Source: Centroberyx gerrardi (Eukaryota > Chordata > Actinopteri > Beryciformes > Berycidae). Taken from it: a DNA stretch of 64,000 nt. A program made the translations under genes and the position numbers. Below the pieces are notes generated by a model that was not told the DNA's origin, made no database searches, and was given only the letters and a program-made list of their open reading frames with translations. Positions 48,701 to 59,645 of the stretch are shown piece after piece (position 1 is the stretch's first letter; the number at the start of each line of letters is the position of its first letter). Location: NCBI RefSeq assembly GCF_048128805.1, contig NC_136010.1, forward strand, positions 23,283,480-23,347,479, given 5' to 3'.

Positions 48701-51700
48701 ACAAGGTAGACAAGGAGCGTCCCTTCCTCCAGGCCCTCAAAGAGAAGCATGGTAGGAGCACCATCAGCAGTCTCTTCGCTAGGAAGACCAGCCAGAATGA
48801 TAGTGGGCTAGTAGCGTCATATAACATCTCCCTGCTGATAGCCAAATGTGGACAGCCGTTCACAATCAGAGAGAAGTTGGTGCTCCCTGCCATCAAAGAG
48901 GTCATCTCTACCGTGATGGAGCGCGATCCCACACAGGTGCTGAAATCCATCCCACTCAGCAATGACACCGTGGCACGCAGGATAAATGAAATGGGCGCCG
49001 ATACAGAGGAGCAGCTGTGTGCCATCCTGCGGGACTCTCCATTCAGCCTTCAGCTGGATGAGACAACCACCTCTGACAACAACGCTCTGCTGATGGCCTA
49101 TGTCCGCTATAAGGCCTCCAACAGTCAGGAGATGGCTGAGGAATTTTTGTTTTCCAAATATCTGGAAACAGACACCAAGGGCCAGACCATTTTTAATGTG
49201 CTTTATGCGTATCTACAGGAGAAGTCAATCCCAATCACCAACATCCTCGCATGCGCCACTGATGGTGCCCCCTCCATGGTTGGCAGGTACCGTGGCTTCA
49301 CCGCTCTGCTGAAGGAGCAGGTCCCGCATATCCTCACAGTCCACTGTGTCCTGCACCGCCACAACCTTGTGGCCAAATCTAAAAGTCCACCTCTCCACAA
49401 GTCTCTCAATGTTGCAGTCAAGGCAATAAACAAAATAAAAGCCCATGCCCTGAATGACAGACTGTTCCGACGGCTGTGTCAGGAAAACGATTAGACATTT
49501 GATCGTCTTCTTCTCCATACTTATGTCCGCTGGCTCTCAAAAGGAAACTGCCTTGCTCGTTTTTGTGAGCTGTTTGACAGCATCGTGGAATTCCTGGAGG
49601 AGGTTGATGCAGCTCTCGGGGAAAAGGTGTCATCCAGCCGCTGCGACATCATGTACCTCGCAGACTTTTTTGAAAAGATGAACGAAGTCACGCTAAAGCT
49701 CCAAGGAAATGGTGTTACTCTGGTCCAGTGCAAGGCGGTCATTCACAGTCTCACCTCCAGGCTGGATCTGTACAGGCAGAGCATAGGCAGGAGGCAGTTT
49801 GCTCATTTCCCGCAGTTGACCAAGGTGATCTACTATTTTTCAGAAACAATGCTAAATAGATATAATAGGCCCACTATTATTATAATTAATATAGTTTATT
49901 TCTATGAATACATTATGTTGTAATGTTTATTATATTGACTTGTCTGAAAATATAGGCCACCTCCTCATTTACACCGACCACCTGAGGATGGTTAAGGCCG
50001 ACATGGAGATCCGCTTCAGGGACCTCCTGAACCTCGATGTTCCCGTCTGGGTGGTGCAACCCTTTCAGGCGGACGTGACCGAATGCGAGCCCGCTATCCA
50101 GGAGCATCTTGTCGACATCCAGTGCAACGACGAGGCCCAGGCTACTTTCCGCACCTCTGGCTGGGGCAGCATGTGGGTCAAATATGCCCAGCGTTACCCG
50201 GCTCTCTGGGAGAAGACCAGGCTGCTTCTTCTTGCTTTCCCAACAACATATCTAGTTGAGCAGGGATTCAGCCAGTCCTCCACATGCAGTCCAAGTACCA
50301 CAATCACTTGGACTTGATGGCCTCAGGCGCACTACGGCTGAAACTAACTTCTCTGCAACCCGCAGTGAAGAAACTGGCAGAGAACCACCAAGCGCAGGGC
50401 TCACACTAACTTTCAAAGCAATTTAGCTTATTTCCTTTGAAAGTTAAGATAAATCCTTCTGCTTTTTTCCAGTAGCCTCAGACTTTTTCCTTGGTAGGCT
50501 GCTCTTGTTTTCCGTTGGAGCAATTAATAAGAATGCTTCTTGTTTGGCATTTCTGATTGGCTGCTGTTTGTGATACCTAATTAAAGTTTGAATGTCAAAT
50601 TTCTAACCATTGCATTTGTTTAACACTCATAAATATAATTTCTATTCACATGGCTTTTTTGCTCCCTGGGAAACTAATGATAATGATATTCCAACTGTCC
50701 AGTTAAATCAAATCTGTTATAATCATACTAATAATAATAATAATAATATAATAAGAATATAAATAAATAATAAATATATAGGCCTAATATAAATATAATA
50801 AATCATATAAATAATCATAATAAGAATAATCATAATAAGAATAATCATAATAATAAACAGGATAATAATCAACATTAATATATAATATATTAGCCTACAT
50901 TTTATTTGATGGGGGCGGTAAGGGACCTGGATAATGGATAGGGGGGCGCTGGCCCAAAAAAGGTTGAGAACCACTGACCTAGATCCACACCACAATTATC
51001 TTTTTCATGCATCTCTTTTTCTAGCCTAGGTGTCACATTTAGCCACTATTTGTGGACAGGGAGATTTCCCATACGCTGTGTATAGGAAGCACTGTGGTCA
51101 TCAGACTTCTTTGGATAAGACAAGCAAGTAGCGCAAATTTACGGGCATCAGCATCAGCCATTTGTCGCCAAATGCTTTGGGAATCAACAAATTGTTCCTC
51201 ATGGTCCAAAAAAGTACTTAGATTTGTCCTTAGTTGGCAACAATGACTTTGCCATTTTTTGTGCACAGCCAATTCTCCAGTGGACCTCTATGGAATTGTG
51301 ATGCAACTGCAAAGCCTCAAATGTTTTTTGTTGCTGTTTTTTGATTTTGTTGTCTTACTGTATCCGGTGGCTGAGTCTCTGGCATTCTGGTCTCCGCCCA
51401 GGAACATGTTGAGTGATGAGTAGGGAACATGGTGGCACTACATGAGAGAAGGAAATTTAGGCTGGAAACTTAACATTCCACAATTTGCTCCAAACTCGCC
51501 TGTGTAACACGTCTTCTGCTGCCCTACAAACTTTAACGGTAGGTGGCGTTATTATCTTGTGGTATTTAAGTAACGTTATGGAACTAGGTAATTGAACCGT
51601 GTCGCAGTGCTTCAGTACATAGAATTGAACACACGCGCCATGGGTCTGTACAGGATCTGTGCTTGTTCTCCTGAGTAGCTGTCCACCAGCGTGTCCTGCT

Positions 51701-54700
51701 CTGAAATCCAGCTTCTGTTGTTTACTCGGAGTGCATTCGTCGTTGGCAGTGGTGGCCTGTTTTTCCCTGAGTTTCACATATTGGTGTGTTGCCGTATTAG
51801 ATGCTTTGGGTGTTGTGTTTTTCGCTGTGGAAAGCGTTTTGCTGCCACACAAAGTTTACAATCCTTGACTGAGAGAAATTCAAAGTAATGGGAATACTTC
51901 CAGCTGCTGAAAGTATGTGTCTCACCCTCACCCTTCATCTTTTGTTTTGCTTTTTTAGCTAGTAGCCGACGTAAACCTGCCCGCGCATGTCCTTAAGATA
52001 AATATGAGGAAAAAAAGAAACAGGGATTTTGCAAATAAAAAACTTCGAAAAGGAGAGAAAAGAAAAGGTTGAAGGGAGTTCAGGTTTAACTAATGCAATA
52101 CCGGAGCGTTTCTGGGATTAGTAACTGTAATGCAATTACTGAATTTGAAATTGTAATCCCTTACACGACTCGTTACTGAAAAAAGTAATTACATTACTAT
52201 AACGTGTTACTGAGTAACATCTAATGGCAACTATAGGAACTACAACAACATTGGCAAACGTGTCCTCATCCTCCTCCACAAGTCTTAGCCAAAGTCCCCA
52301 GCTCTGCCCCAACCTCTCTCACCCCTCCCGTCCCTGCGAGCAATGGTGGCGTGACTTTGACACGAAGTACGAACAGGCGTTTTCACAACAGACACCACCT
52401 GGCAAATTAGCATTACAGTTCAAAAATGTCAAGTGAAGAGGTAACATATCCCATTGCAAACTATTATAACTCCCACAGTTACAGAAATACTATACAGCAA
52501 GTCAAGTAAAAGATGGAATCAATCGCTAGTGATGCTATGTTATTGGCTAACTTCAAATAGAAAAGGTGGGAAACCATATAATGCACAGAACAAGAACTTT
52601 ATTTGCTATAAATAGTGCTAACAAATACAAGCACAAACATTGGCTTGGTTTAGCAGCTACTCAGATGCAACGCATTTCAAGCGTGGCGCTCTTCCTCAGG
52701 CAGCACGTTATTGGCTAACCCAGAGGTCTAGCAGCTCAAGCATAGCTAACGCTAACCAACTTTACCCAATACCGTTTAGCCGCTTACTAGCAACAGGTTG
52801 TTTGTGAGCATATTGACATATTGACAGATATTTATTTATGTGCAGCGAAGCTGTGGCAAGCTAACGTTTGCTATGTTGCACCAACAAGAAATGCTAGCTA
52901 GCTTGTGTGGCTAACGTTAGCTACATCATAGGTTGCTTACCTGTCCAATAAATGTTAAGGCCGATGGATCGATGTTGGAAGTTTTTCAGAGTCCTAAACT
53001 ACCTTCACCTTTGAAATGCTGCAGCTGTTCACTCCGGTTTTGGAGTGGGCTTTGTCATTTGCCTTTTTGGATATAGAATATGAGGCTTTTTGACTTTGTT
53101 GCAGAGGTGGCTTGTAAAGCCAATCGTTTGTTCGCTGTACCTTCTTCCATGGTTGCGCAAATGAAACTGAGAGAAGTTCCGAACACAAGAGGGGTGATTC
53201 AGTTGGCCTAGCTTGGGCGTATATTGAAATGTCTGGGGTGTGATGCAGTTCCACCGAAACAGAGAGTACAGACCGGACTGCTTGTTTAAGCTTGAAATCT
53301 CAGCAGCCATTGAGGTAACAGTGGAGTGACTGGCATTGATCAACAACACTTCCGAACTCCCTCTGATATATTATGGTCATTTTGTACAACAAGCCAGTAA
53401 AATATTACTGATTGTTCCTTTAAAGTTGTTTATTTTTATTTTTTTTAAAGGTACCATATTGTGGAAAACGGAGGAAACGGTGGAAAACTTTGTGCTATCT
53501 AAACATGGTGAAAGTATCAAAACGCACGGTCACCAACTAAATCCACACAATCCATATTAGGAAACCGGCCCTCTAAACGAGCCGTTTGGACTTCCGTAAC
53601 TTTGTGGCGTCACAAAGGTTCGCTCATTATCATTTTTGTAAGAAATAATAGACTAACAAAGTGTTTTTTTCAAAGCAGTCACCATTGTTTACCAGAGATT
53701 TTTCCATACCTGTAGCTGCCGAGGCCGCGGTGTCTCACGTTTCACTCTTGAAACAGTTAGCCAATCAGAACAGAGGGTTGTTAATATTAATGAGCCTTAA
53801 AGACACAGCAACAGAAGCAGTCTGTTCTTGGTAAGGCTCAGAGAGATGCTGGAAAATGTAAAAATGGATTGAGATGTTTTTGGTACATGATGGCACCACA
53901 CAACCTGTTTTTAATGGACCTCAAGACATAAAATAAAAGTGGAAACTGTAAAATATGGGACCTTTAAGATTATTTTTTTCACCTTTATTAAAAAGTTAAA
54001 AGTTGATGCATTCCTTTCAAATTAATCCCTGATCAAATTTTCAATTAGAGTTCAAAGTTTTGTCGCAACAGGATTAAATAAAATCTATAAAATAAAATCT
54101 AAAACAACCCTGCAACAGAATTAACTGCTAAACTATGATTTTATCCAGTTTAAAAGTTGTTGTTGTCATTGTTGACTTAGTCTTTGAACTGAACAAACAC
54201 GCTGGAAACACACAGCACCCTCACAGTACACAAAAACTGCACATTAGGAAACAAAAGGTTAAGGTTTTTTATAAGCAACACTGAAGTCAGCTACAAACGT
54301 GCTTCAAGTGCTGAGCGCTGAGCACCATATGGGTTGGGGTCTACCTACACATCAGTGGCTCTTCCAAGATTTCATTATTAATCTATGATGCAAAATGGAA
54401 TGAGTACAGCAGTGACGACTTACAGTCAGAAATAGGTCGAAGAGGCAGGTCCAGATGAAGAACCAGGAGAAGCTGAATGCTGGAGACATGGAGTCCTGAG
54501 GTGTGAACCACATCATGATGTAGGAGACAATGCCAAATGGCAGAGAAAATACAATCCTGAAGGGGTGAAACAAAGGGTGAGACAGAGGTGACAAGATAAG
54601 ATGATAATAGGCAGACTGGCATAAATAGATGAATGAAAGAGACAGAGAGAGAAAGAGACCAGTTTTTATATTGAGCAATCAAGAGTTCATGAGTGGAGCC

Positions 54701-55849
54701 ATAATCGATGGAGGGTGAGACAGAGGTGGCAAGATAAGATTATAATAGGCAGACTGGCATAAATAGATGAATGAAAGAGACAGAGAGAGAAAGAGACCAG
54801 TTTTTATATTGAGCAATCAAGAGTTCATGAGTGGAGCCATAATCGATGGAGGGTGAGACAGAGGTGGCAAGATAAGATTATAAGAGGCAGACTGACATAA
54901 ATAGATAAATGAAAGAGATACAGAAAGAGAAAGAGTCAAGTTTATATTGAGCAACCCAAGAGTACATGAGCGGAGCCATAAAACAAACACCCAGTTCAGT
55001 CACTCACCAAGGGATGAGTTTACCGATGCGTGTCCTCCTACTCTTGCTGACCAAGTATCCAATGATAGGGTCCGTTATAGCATCCCAAGCTCGACCCAGG
55101 AACAAGATCAGAGAGGCATAGAAAGCATCCATCTGGGCAGAATAGAATAGAATAGAATAGAGTGGTAATTTGAGTAATGTTAAATTTCTCAAATGTTCCT
55201 AATTTGACAATTTCATGCATAACTTACATTGCTGCCAACCAGCATGTCACCTCACCAACTGACACTAACCTGGACCACATCCAGCAGGAAAATCTGCATG
55301 AACAATCCCTTCACAGACTGAGTCAACTGGTAAGGCATGCCACCTATTGCATAGCTGATCTTCCTCACCAGTGGGATACCTGGGCTTTTCTGCAACAACA
55401 GAGTATGACCTTAATTTATAGAGAAATGGTAATCCCTCTAAAATGACCATTTTTGTTTTCGTAAGGGTCATTTTCAAATTATGTGTCCCTATTTGACATA
55501 CAAAAACCACTAAAAACTCACTATTGAGTGCCACAGACAGTCCATAAATCCAAGTCCTACATAGGAATTGTGGTGATTTTTCGTTAGGGAATCTCTTCAA
55601 TACTACAATAACCACACAAAAAGCCTCTGAAGTTAATGTTACTGGAAAAAAAAAAAAAAAAGCTAGGCTATTGTGCAAGTCTTAATCAAGTTGGAATCGC
55701 AATTTAGTTCAGCACAGCCGCAGCTAAAGAACCAAAAGAAGCTAAAAGATATCCGTTAAGTTCCAGCTTTGTTACCGGACACTTACTGTATCAGAAGATC
55801 CTTGGAGCGGATCCAACACTTCTCTTCCTTCGCTCGTACCGTCCGCCAT
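33250..55849 (-). CDS. MFSD2-family sodium-coupled lysolipid transporter (mfsd2a-like)
   Basis: The 14 minus-strand coding exons are: 55787-55849, 55270-55389, 55008-55132, 54424-54556, 51359-51437, 45796-45971, 45047-45137, 39254-39375, 38996-39079, 37607-37690, 37380-37492, 34072-34215, 33750-33926, 33250-33292. They sum to 1554 nt (517 aa) without internal stops. The protein is a 12-helix major facilitator: GRAWDAITD with the sodium-site aspartates D78 and D82, HVPYSSLNMF and RDSATGYR (residues 150-174), LPWSMLPDVVDDF, and the conserved Lys430 in FFNKFGG. Three N-glycosylation sequons (N208, N216, N224) lie in the extracellular loop. MFSD2A carries lysophosphatidylcholine-DHA and MFSD2B carries sphingosine-1-phosphate. 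TM2 here is MFSD2A-like, while the GYKPGAC C-terminus and a location next to an FKBP1 gene recall MFSD2B. It may belong to the teleost mfsd2a-like (mfsd2al) group. The exon 6 donor (GTTAGG) is weak. Confidence 0.9.
37741..38127. mobile_element. Nonautonomous hAT-type MITE (387 bp)
   Basis: Starts TAGGGATGGGACGATAT and ends ATATCATCCCATCCCTA, giving terminal inverted repeats of about 17 bp. It is flanked by perfect 8 bp duplications GTTACTGA at 37733-37740 and 38128-38135. It lies in the intron between exons 9 and 10 of the transporter. No transposase frame. Confidence 0.92.
39783..40030. repeat. 43 bp tandem repeat with internal palindrome
   Basis: The motif ACACCACT(A) recurs at 39826, 39869, 39912, 39955 and 39998, a strict 43 bp period. 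Each unit carries a small palindrome of the form ACACCACTATGGTGT followed by a TTTT-GAT segment. The units have diverged in sequence but not in spacing. Confidence 0.85.
40031..41301 (-). other. Transporter intron sequence, no gene seen
   Basis: Intron DNA between exons 7 and 8. It contains an AC microsatellite (40799-40824) and GCTAGCTA-rich stretches around 41100-41160. No coding feature is supported. Confidence 0.5.
41302..43890 (-). mobile_element. DIRS-type tyrosine-recombinase retrotransposon remnant
   Basis: On the minus strand from about 43890 to 43100, two overlapping frames together resemble the C-terminal tyrosine recombinase of fish DIRS elements: KTALLLALTSAKRVSDL near the start, then QQLFIRYRGHSQG and LSKQRL. 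After a frame change come the catalytic HSTR (about 43316-43342) and FIRFYLCN with the Tyr (about 43209-43233). At least two frameshifts inactivate it. The other end has the repeats expected of DIRS: an inverted pair (41302-41341 / 42783-42822) and a direct pair (41342-41377 / 42832-42867). The reverse transcriptase part is absent. A hAT element (41502-42721) was later inserted into it. Confidence 0.72.
41502..42721. mobile_element. hAT-type element (1220 bp) nested in the DIRS remnant
   Basis: Terminal inverted repeats TAGAGATGTTCCGATACC at the left and GGTATCGGAACAACTCTA at the right. Perfect 8 bp duplications CCAAAAGC lie at 41494-41501 and 42722-42729. Inner copies of CGATACCGAT/ATCGGTATCGG reinforce the ends. 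It carries no hAT transposase frame. At about 41610-41670 a short plus-strand frame reads EVKHIAGKNNSVADSLSRG and then stop, the typical end of a retroelement RNase H domain, so the cargo includes captured retroelement DNA. Confidence 0.88.
46825..46939. mobile_element. Foldback MITE, 115 bp
   Basis: GCAATATCACAC and GTGCTGTTGTACTGAATATCAGC near the left end recur inverted at the right end (GCTGATATTCAGTACAACAGCAC, then GTGTGATATTGC). The arms are about 43 bp around a loop of about 30 bp. TTAA precedes the left end. It lies in the intron between transporter exons 5 and 6. Confidence 0.75.
47566..48275. mobile_element. Candidate nonautonomous DNA element
   Basis: GTTTACACC followed by an AAAGATTCATGACGAGACGA-like end on the left matches, inverted and imperfectly, TCGTCTAGTCGTGAACTTT near 48243-48268 on the right. 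GTTTACACC recurs inside both ends. The insert at about 48000-48120 resembles a common fish repeat tail (TTCAATTCAAGTGACTTTATTGGCATGA type). No transposase is seen. Confidence 0.35.
48570..50979 (+). pseudogene. Decayed hAT (Charlie/ZBED5-like) transposase element
   Basis: From 48637 a frame reads through BED-finger remnants (MKPSRLKEHLTKIHPDK) and the hAT catalytic core (SLQLDETTTSDN, ATDGAPSMVGR, HCVLHRHNL) to 49491. An in-frame TAG at 49492-49494 stops it. The same frame resumes (TFDRLLLHTYVRWLSKGN) to about 49830. It is then broken by about 125 bp of AT-rich DNA and resumes at about 49954 (LIYTDHLRMVKADMEIRF ... WEKTRLLLLAFPTTY, the C-terminal dimerisation region). A frameshift near 50270 precedes the last coding stretch, which ends at 50409. 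The BED zinc-finger cysteines are disrupted. A Charlie-type 3' terminus (AAGGTTGAGAACCACTG) ends at 50979. The 5' terminus was not found. It lies antisense in the transporter intron between exons 5 and 6. Confidence 0.85.
52080..52445. repeat. Probable repeat remnant
   Basis: GTAACTG/AGTAATTACATTACT-rich DNA (52110-52220) resembles a common fish repeat end. A short Ser/Thr-rich frame follows (52224-52436) with no recognisable domain. Kept as a repeat rather than a gene. Confidence 0.35.
53449..53963. mobile_element. TTAA-flanked nonautonomous DNA element (515 bp)
   Basis: Begins AGGTACCATATT and ends AATATGGGACCT, inverted repeats of 12 bp with one mismatch. TTAA duplications lie at 53445-53448 and 53964-53967. 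TTAA targets are used by piggyBac-type and some Kolobok elements. No transposase frame. Confidence 0.75.
54579..54985. repeat. 138 bp tandem repeat, about 2.9 copies
   Basis: Copies start with GAGACAGAGGTG at 54579, 54717 and 54855. The first two are nearly identical and the third is more diverged. The array begins 22 bp upstream (on the gene strand) of the acceptor of transporter exon 4 and fills most of the short intron between exons 3 and 4. Confidence 0.93.
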
Positions 55850-56799
55850 TCTGCTGTTTTATTACAGCTAGAACTGAACAACTTTATGCGCGCACATCCA
55901 CGGGACCGTATTGGTGTGGGGAAAATGATTTCCAGGCAGCACCCTCCAGATAATAGCCTGCTTCCATGCATCCAGGTATAACCTTCAAAATAAAACCCAC
56001 CCTTATTGACGAACGTGTTTCAAACTTGCACTGGTAATAACAACTTTATAAAAACGTAGCTACAAAGTTGTAGGCTTTAACAATTTTGGCTCTGAAATAG
56101 GTTGAAATAGACTGTCATAAGACTCTTCCAAGTTGTCTGGTATAGGTTTGGTGAATGCTGAATTTCTTTGTGTATTTTTGATAGCTCTGTCAAGCAAAGC
56201 AATGTTTCAATGGTTGCATTTTCGGATCGACTTGAACCCACTGGCGCTCTAATTCGTAGCATTTAAGAGTTGTGCCACTGAAATAAAAACTAGACTGTCT
56301 TAAGATAGTTTTCACCCTCCCAACTGGTCTGGTATAAGTTTGGTGTTTGAGACGTTCTTTGTATATTTTTTCTTTGCACGATGTTTGTTATTCTGTACAC
56401 CCTTGATTGTTCTTATTTCCAGGAATGACAACATTCATGCTTTTATTTTGAAGGCAAGACCGCCTTGCAGTCAAATTTTGCTATGACAAATGACCGACCT
56501 TTCACATGGAAACAATGATTTAAAAAATATTTTACTAACCAAACATGATGCATTTCTTTTACTTCCAAACACATAGGCTCCATGTTTTCCTTCTGCCAAC
56601 AGGATGCATAGAGGAGGTCTATGGCATTGGGATTCTATTCTATTCTAGGCACAGGCATGCAGTAAAGGGCAAGCCCAGTTTACCCATCTTTTTATTTGCA
56701 GAATAATGATAATAATAATAATAGGGACTTATTTACACCTGGGACACTGGGTGAATACAATTAAATACCTTTGGGAAGTTGTGTATGCCCTCTCCAGGT
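55850..56799. other. 5' flank of the transporter, no gene seen
   Basis: Sequence upstream of the transporter's ATG. No CpG-rich block and no convincing core promoter element was identified. A loosely repeated sentence (GACTGTC(A/T)TAAGA ... CTGGTATA(G/A)G) occurs near 56110 and 56295. Confidence 0.4.
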
Positions 56800-58400
56800 A
56801 ACTCACTGCAGCACCAAGGTGGATAATCCAACAGACAGCCCTCCTACAAACTTATTGAAGAAGACAAAGCAGGAGTAGAAGACAGGCTCCAGGTTTTTAC
56901 TGCTGGGGTTCTTCACCTTGAAGTTATCCACCACGTCTGTGAGCATAGACCTACAGAAACACAGCTAGACAAGTAACCAACTGCAAAAAGACAGACTAGA
57001 AGGCAGAGAGAGAGGGAGAGGGAGAGGAAAAGTGGCATACAGACAGACAAATGTTTTCTTCCATCCTCAACAAATGGGAAGATAAAATGCAGCAGCAAGC
57101 AGAAAGATATTTTATCTCTTGGTTTCCATATTTTCTTCATGACCCATCAAATTATCTGTAAGTGCTGCTCAAATAATTGTGGTTGTAGGAGGTGTGCTGC
57201 CGCATTATGGTTTACAACACTGACTTCAAATAACGAAAACGAGTTACAGGAACCACACAAATGTTTTTGTTTGCTCTTTATTGGAAAATTGAAAAGCAGT
57301 TAAGAAAAGTGGCCCCAGGCTTCTGAGAGGCGAGCAGCATATGAGTGAAGTCAGTTGGTCACTAAGTGTGCTGTTATGTAAGGCACATAGACATCAGCAG
57401 AGATCTATAAAGTCTATTTAGGATTTATTCACAACATAACAGAGAAACCAGATAGGATGCTGTGGTGGAAGTTTTCTGTAATAAAGAGACTTGGAGATGA
57501 GAAGTTGTCCTTCTGTTATCTTTATTGCTTGCAAGCAAGGCGCAATGCTCACCCAACGAGTGTGTGAGACAAAGAGCGAAGCAATGAGCTTTGTCCACCC
57601 TTCTTATAATCATGTAGTAGAAACAGAATTCTTATACTTGAAACATTCTACAATTAGGGTGCATCTGTGCAAAACAAAGATAAACGGGCTAGACTTCCCA
57701 GGGTCATCTTCACACAGTAGCCATTGTCTCAAGCCAGTGGAAATGTACTGAGAGCAGACAACATAGAAATAAGACAGTGCTTAATGCATAGAGAAATAGA
57801 ATGGTATAATATAATTTCCACTACAGATGCATTCACATGCAAGAATGTGCATACACATTGTGTGCAAGTGCATGTAAAACATATACACACACATACACAC
57901 CTTTCAGCCACACATACACATACGACACAAGTTTTTGTTTGATTGATTAATTATATATGATATTATATTTTTTTTTACTGACTATTAATGAAAAACTATA
58001 GGTCTTAGTCTGATTGCTAGACTCTCTGATGTGTGGTTAGGTGCGGTGCTTGGGGTATAACTCTAGGTGTCTGCGGTTGTTCAGACCTGTTTACTGTTAA
58101 TGTGTTCAGCAGAAAGTAATTTGCCTAAAATATGTTTAGATATAAAATGGGGAAATATGTAGGTGTGGATAGTAACCACATTACAGAGGTGCTATCTGTG
58201 TTCTGTGCCACTCCTTTAACACAAGAATGATGTGTTGGAAATAAGGCCCCAGGCTTGTAGCGTGGGTGCATAAAAATGCAAAGTTCCCCAGTATCTAGAT
58301 CTCAGATCTCACACGGGGCAGAGGAAATGAGATCAGAGCAGAGCAGAGGAGAGTCAGTGGTTATATTTGAGTCAAAATAACTATTTATGTATAGGCAAGT
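56800..58400 (-). pseudogene. Partial, broken copy of the MFSD2-type gene
   Basis: Colinear with the intact gene: 56807-56950 copies exon 12 at the same length (144 nt), and 58215-58298 copies exon 9. The introns match 34.1-35.4 kb and 38.3-39.2 kb. Sequence equivalent to 35.4-38.28 kb, with exons 10 and 11, is missing. The exon 9 copy has lost its GTGAGT donor and its opening codon. The exon 12 copy changes the conserved LPDVVDDF to LTDVVDNF. No copies of exons 1-8 are visible. This is a dead duplicate, later in origin than the intron structure. Confidence 0.88.
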
Positions 58401-58954
58401 GTCGGGTTCAAGCAACCTGAACATTATTAAAACACACACAAAGAGAGAAGACACAGAGTTAGAGTTTTCTTCCTTGCAAGGGAGAACGGACGGAAACGTG
58501 CTCAGTTACACTTTCCAACCCGCTCTGAACCCGTCCCGCCGTCTCCTCTCTTTTTATTTCCTTAAGGTGGTTCCTAGTTACAAAAGGATTGCAGCCCCTA
58601 AAGGGTGGGGGACACACGGGCTGAAATTCTCTACATATCTTTTTCTAAACATGGTTACAAAGAAGTCCTCGTTTGTAGCAGGTGTCTTCATTCAGATCAA
58701 AGGCATAGTTGCGGCCTCCGCCTTCCTGTAGGAGTGTTTCTTATCTGCCTCCTCAATGCGGTCACCTCGTCCTTGAGCCTGCCCGTGAGGCTTCATGATA
58801 TCTCTGAAAAACAGTTAACACATCCTCCTGCACAGACACACACACACATATATATAGCTCTCAAACAATATAAGCAAATGTAGGATAACTTTCTATGTAC
58901 AATTATTCCAACAGCAAGCAGCAGGTATTATCTGCCATGTCTTATTAGGTCTAA

Positions 58955-59040
58955 TAACTGACAATTTTTCATGATCACTGAAACCTGGCTCAGTCAGGGT
59001 GAATGTATACCTTTAGTGAATATATGGAAAGGACACTTCC
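58955..59040 (+). mobile_element. Possible LINE endonuclease fragment
   Basis: A short frame reads FFMITETWLSQGE, resembling the conserved TETWL motif of LINE APE-type endonucleases. It may be the 5' remnant of the L2-type element whose RT starts at 59646. It is too short to be sure. Confidence 0.35.
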
Positions 59041-59645
59041 TACTGTAGGGAGACCAAGGATGGTTGTAACATGGGGTTAGTTGTAACAGCACCAGTTCCA
59101 CCAATCAGGGATCATATGATCATAATAAGTCATATGATCACTACTGTACACACCCACTTTCTTCCTGATCTCACATGTGCGGTTTCATGGCTGTGTCAAC
59201 AAAACTGCAGATTTTACAGCCAAAAAACAGATTTTGAGGTAAGAAAGTGATTTTTTGGACCAAGTTTATATTTTGATTAGCACTGACAGTGTTGAAGTTA
59301 AAATGATAGAATTTTGATTTGATTATTAGATTAAACAATAGTCTTTCAAGTAAAATGTAATGCATTCCATCCATGCTAATCTCAAACCACCATTCTACAA
59401 CAGCTAGCAATATAATGGCTGACAGGGGTGGTGATAGTTGTAACACTTTCAAAAAAAGTGTTACTGTGTCTCAGATTCAACAGCCATGTGATGGAACAGC
59501 ACATTTCAAGTCAATTAAGTTTTAATTGACTTAAGATTTAAGTTTAATTAACTGAGATTTAAGTTAATTTTGTTCAAAAGACAACCCATACATGCATGCG
59601 CAGTTAAGAGATGTTAAAATGGTTTAGTTCAAAAGGATCAACATA

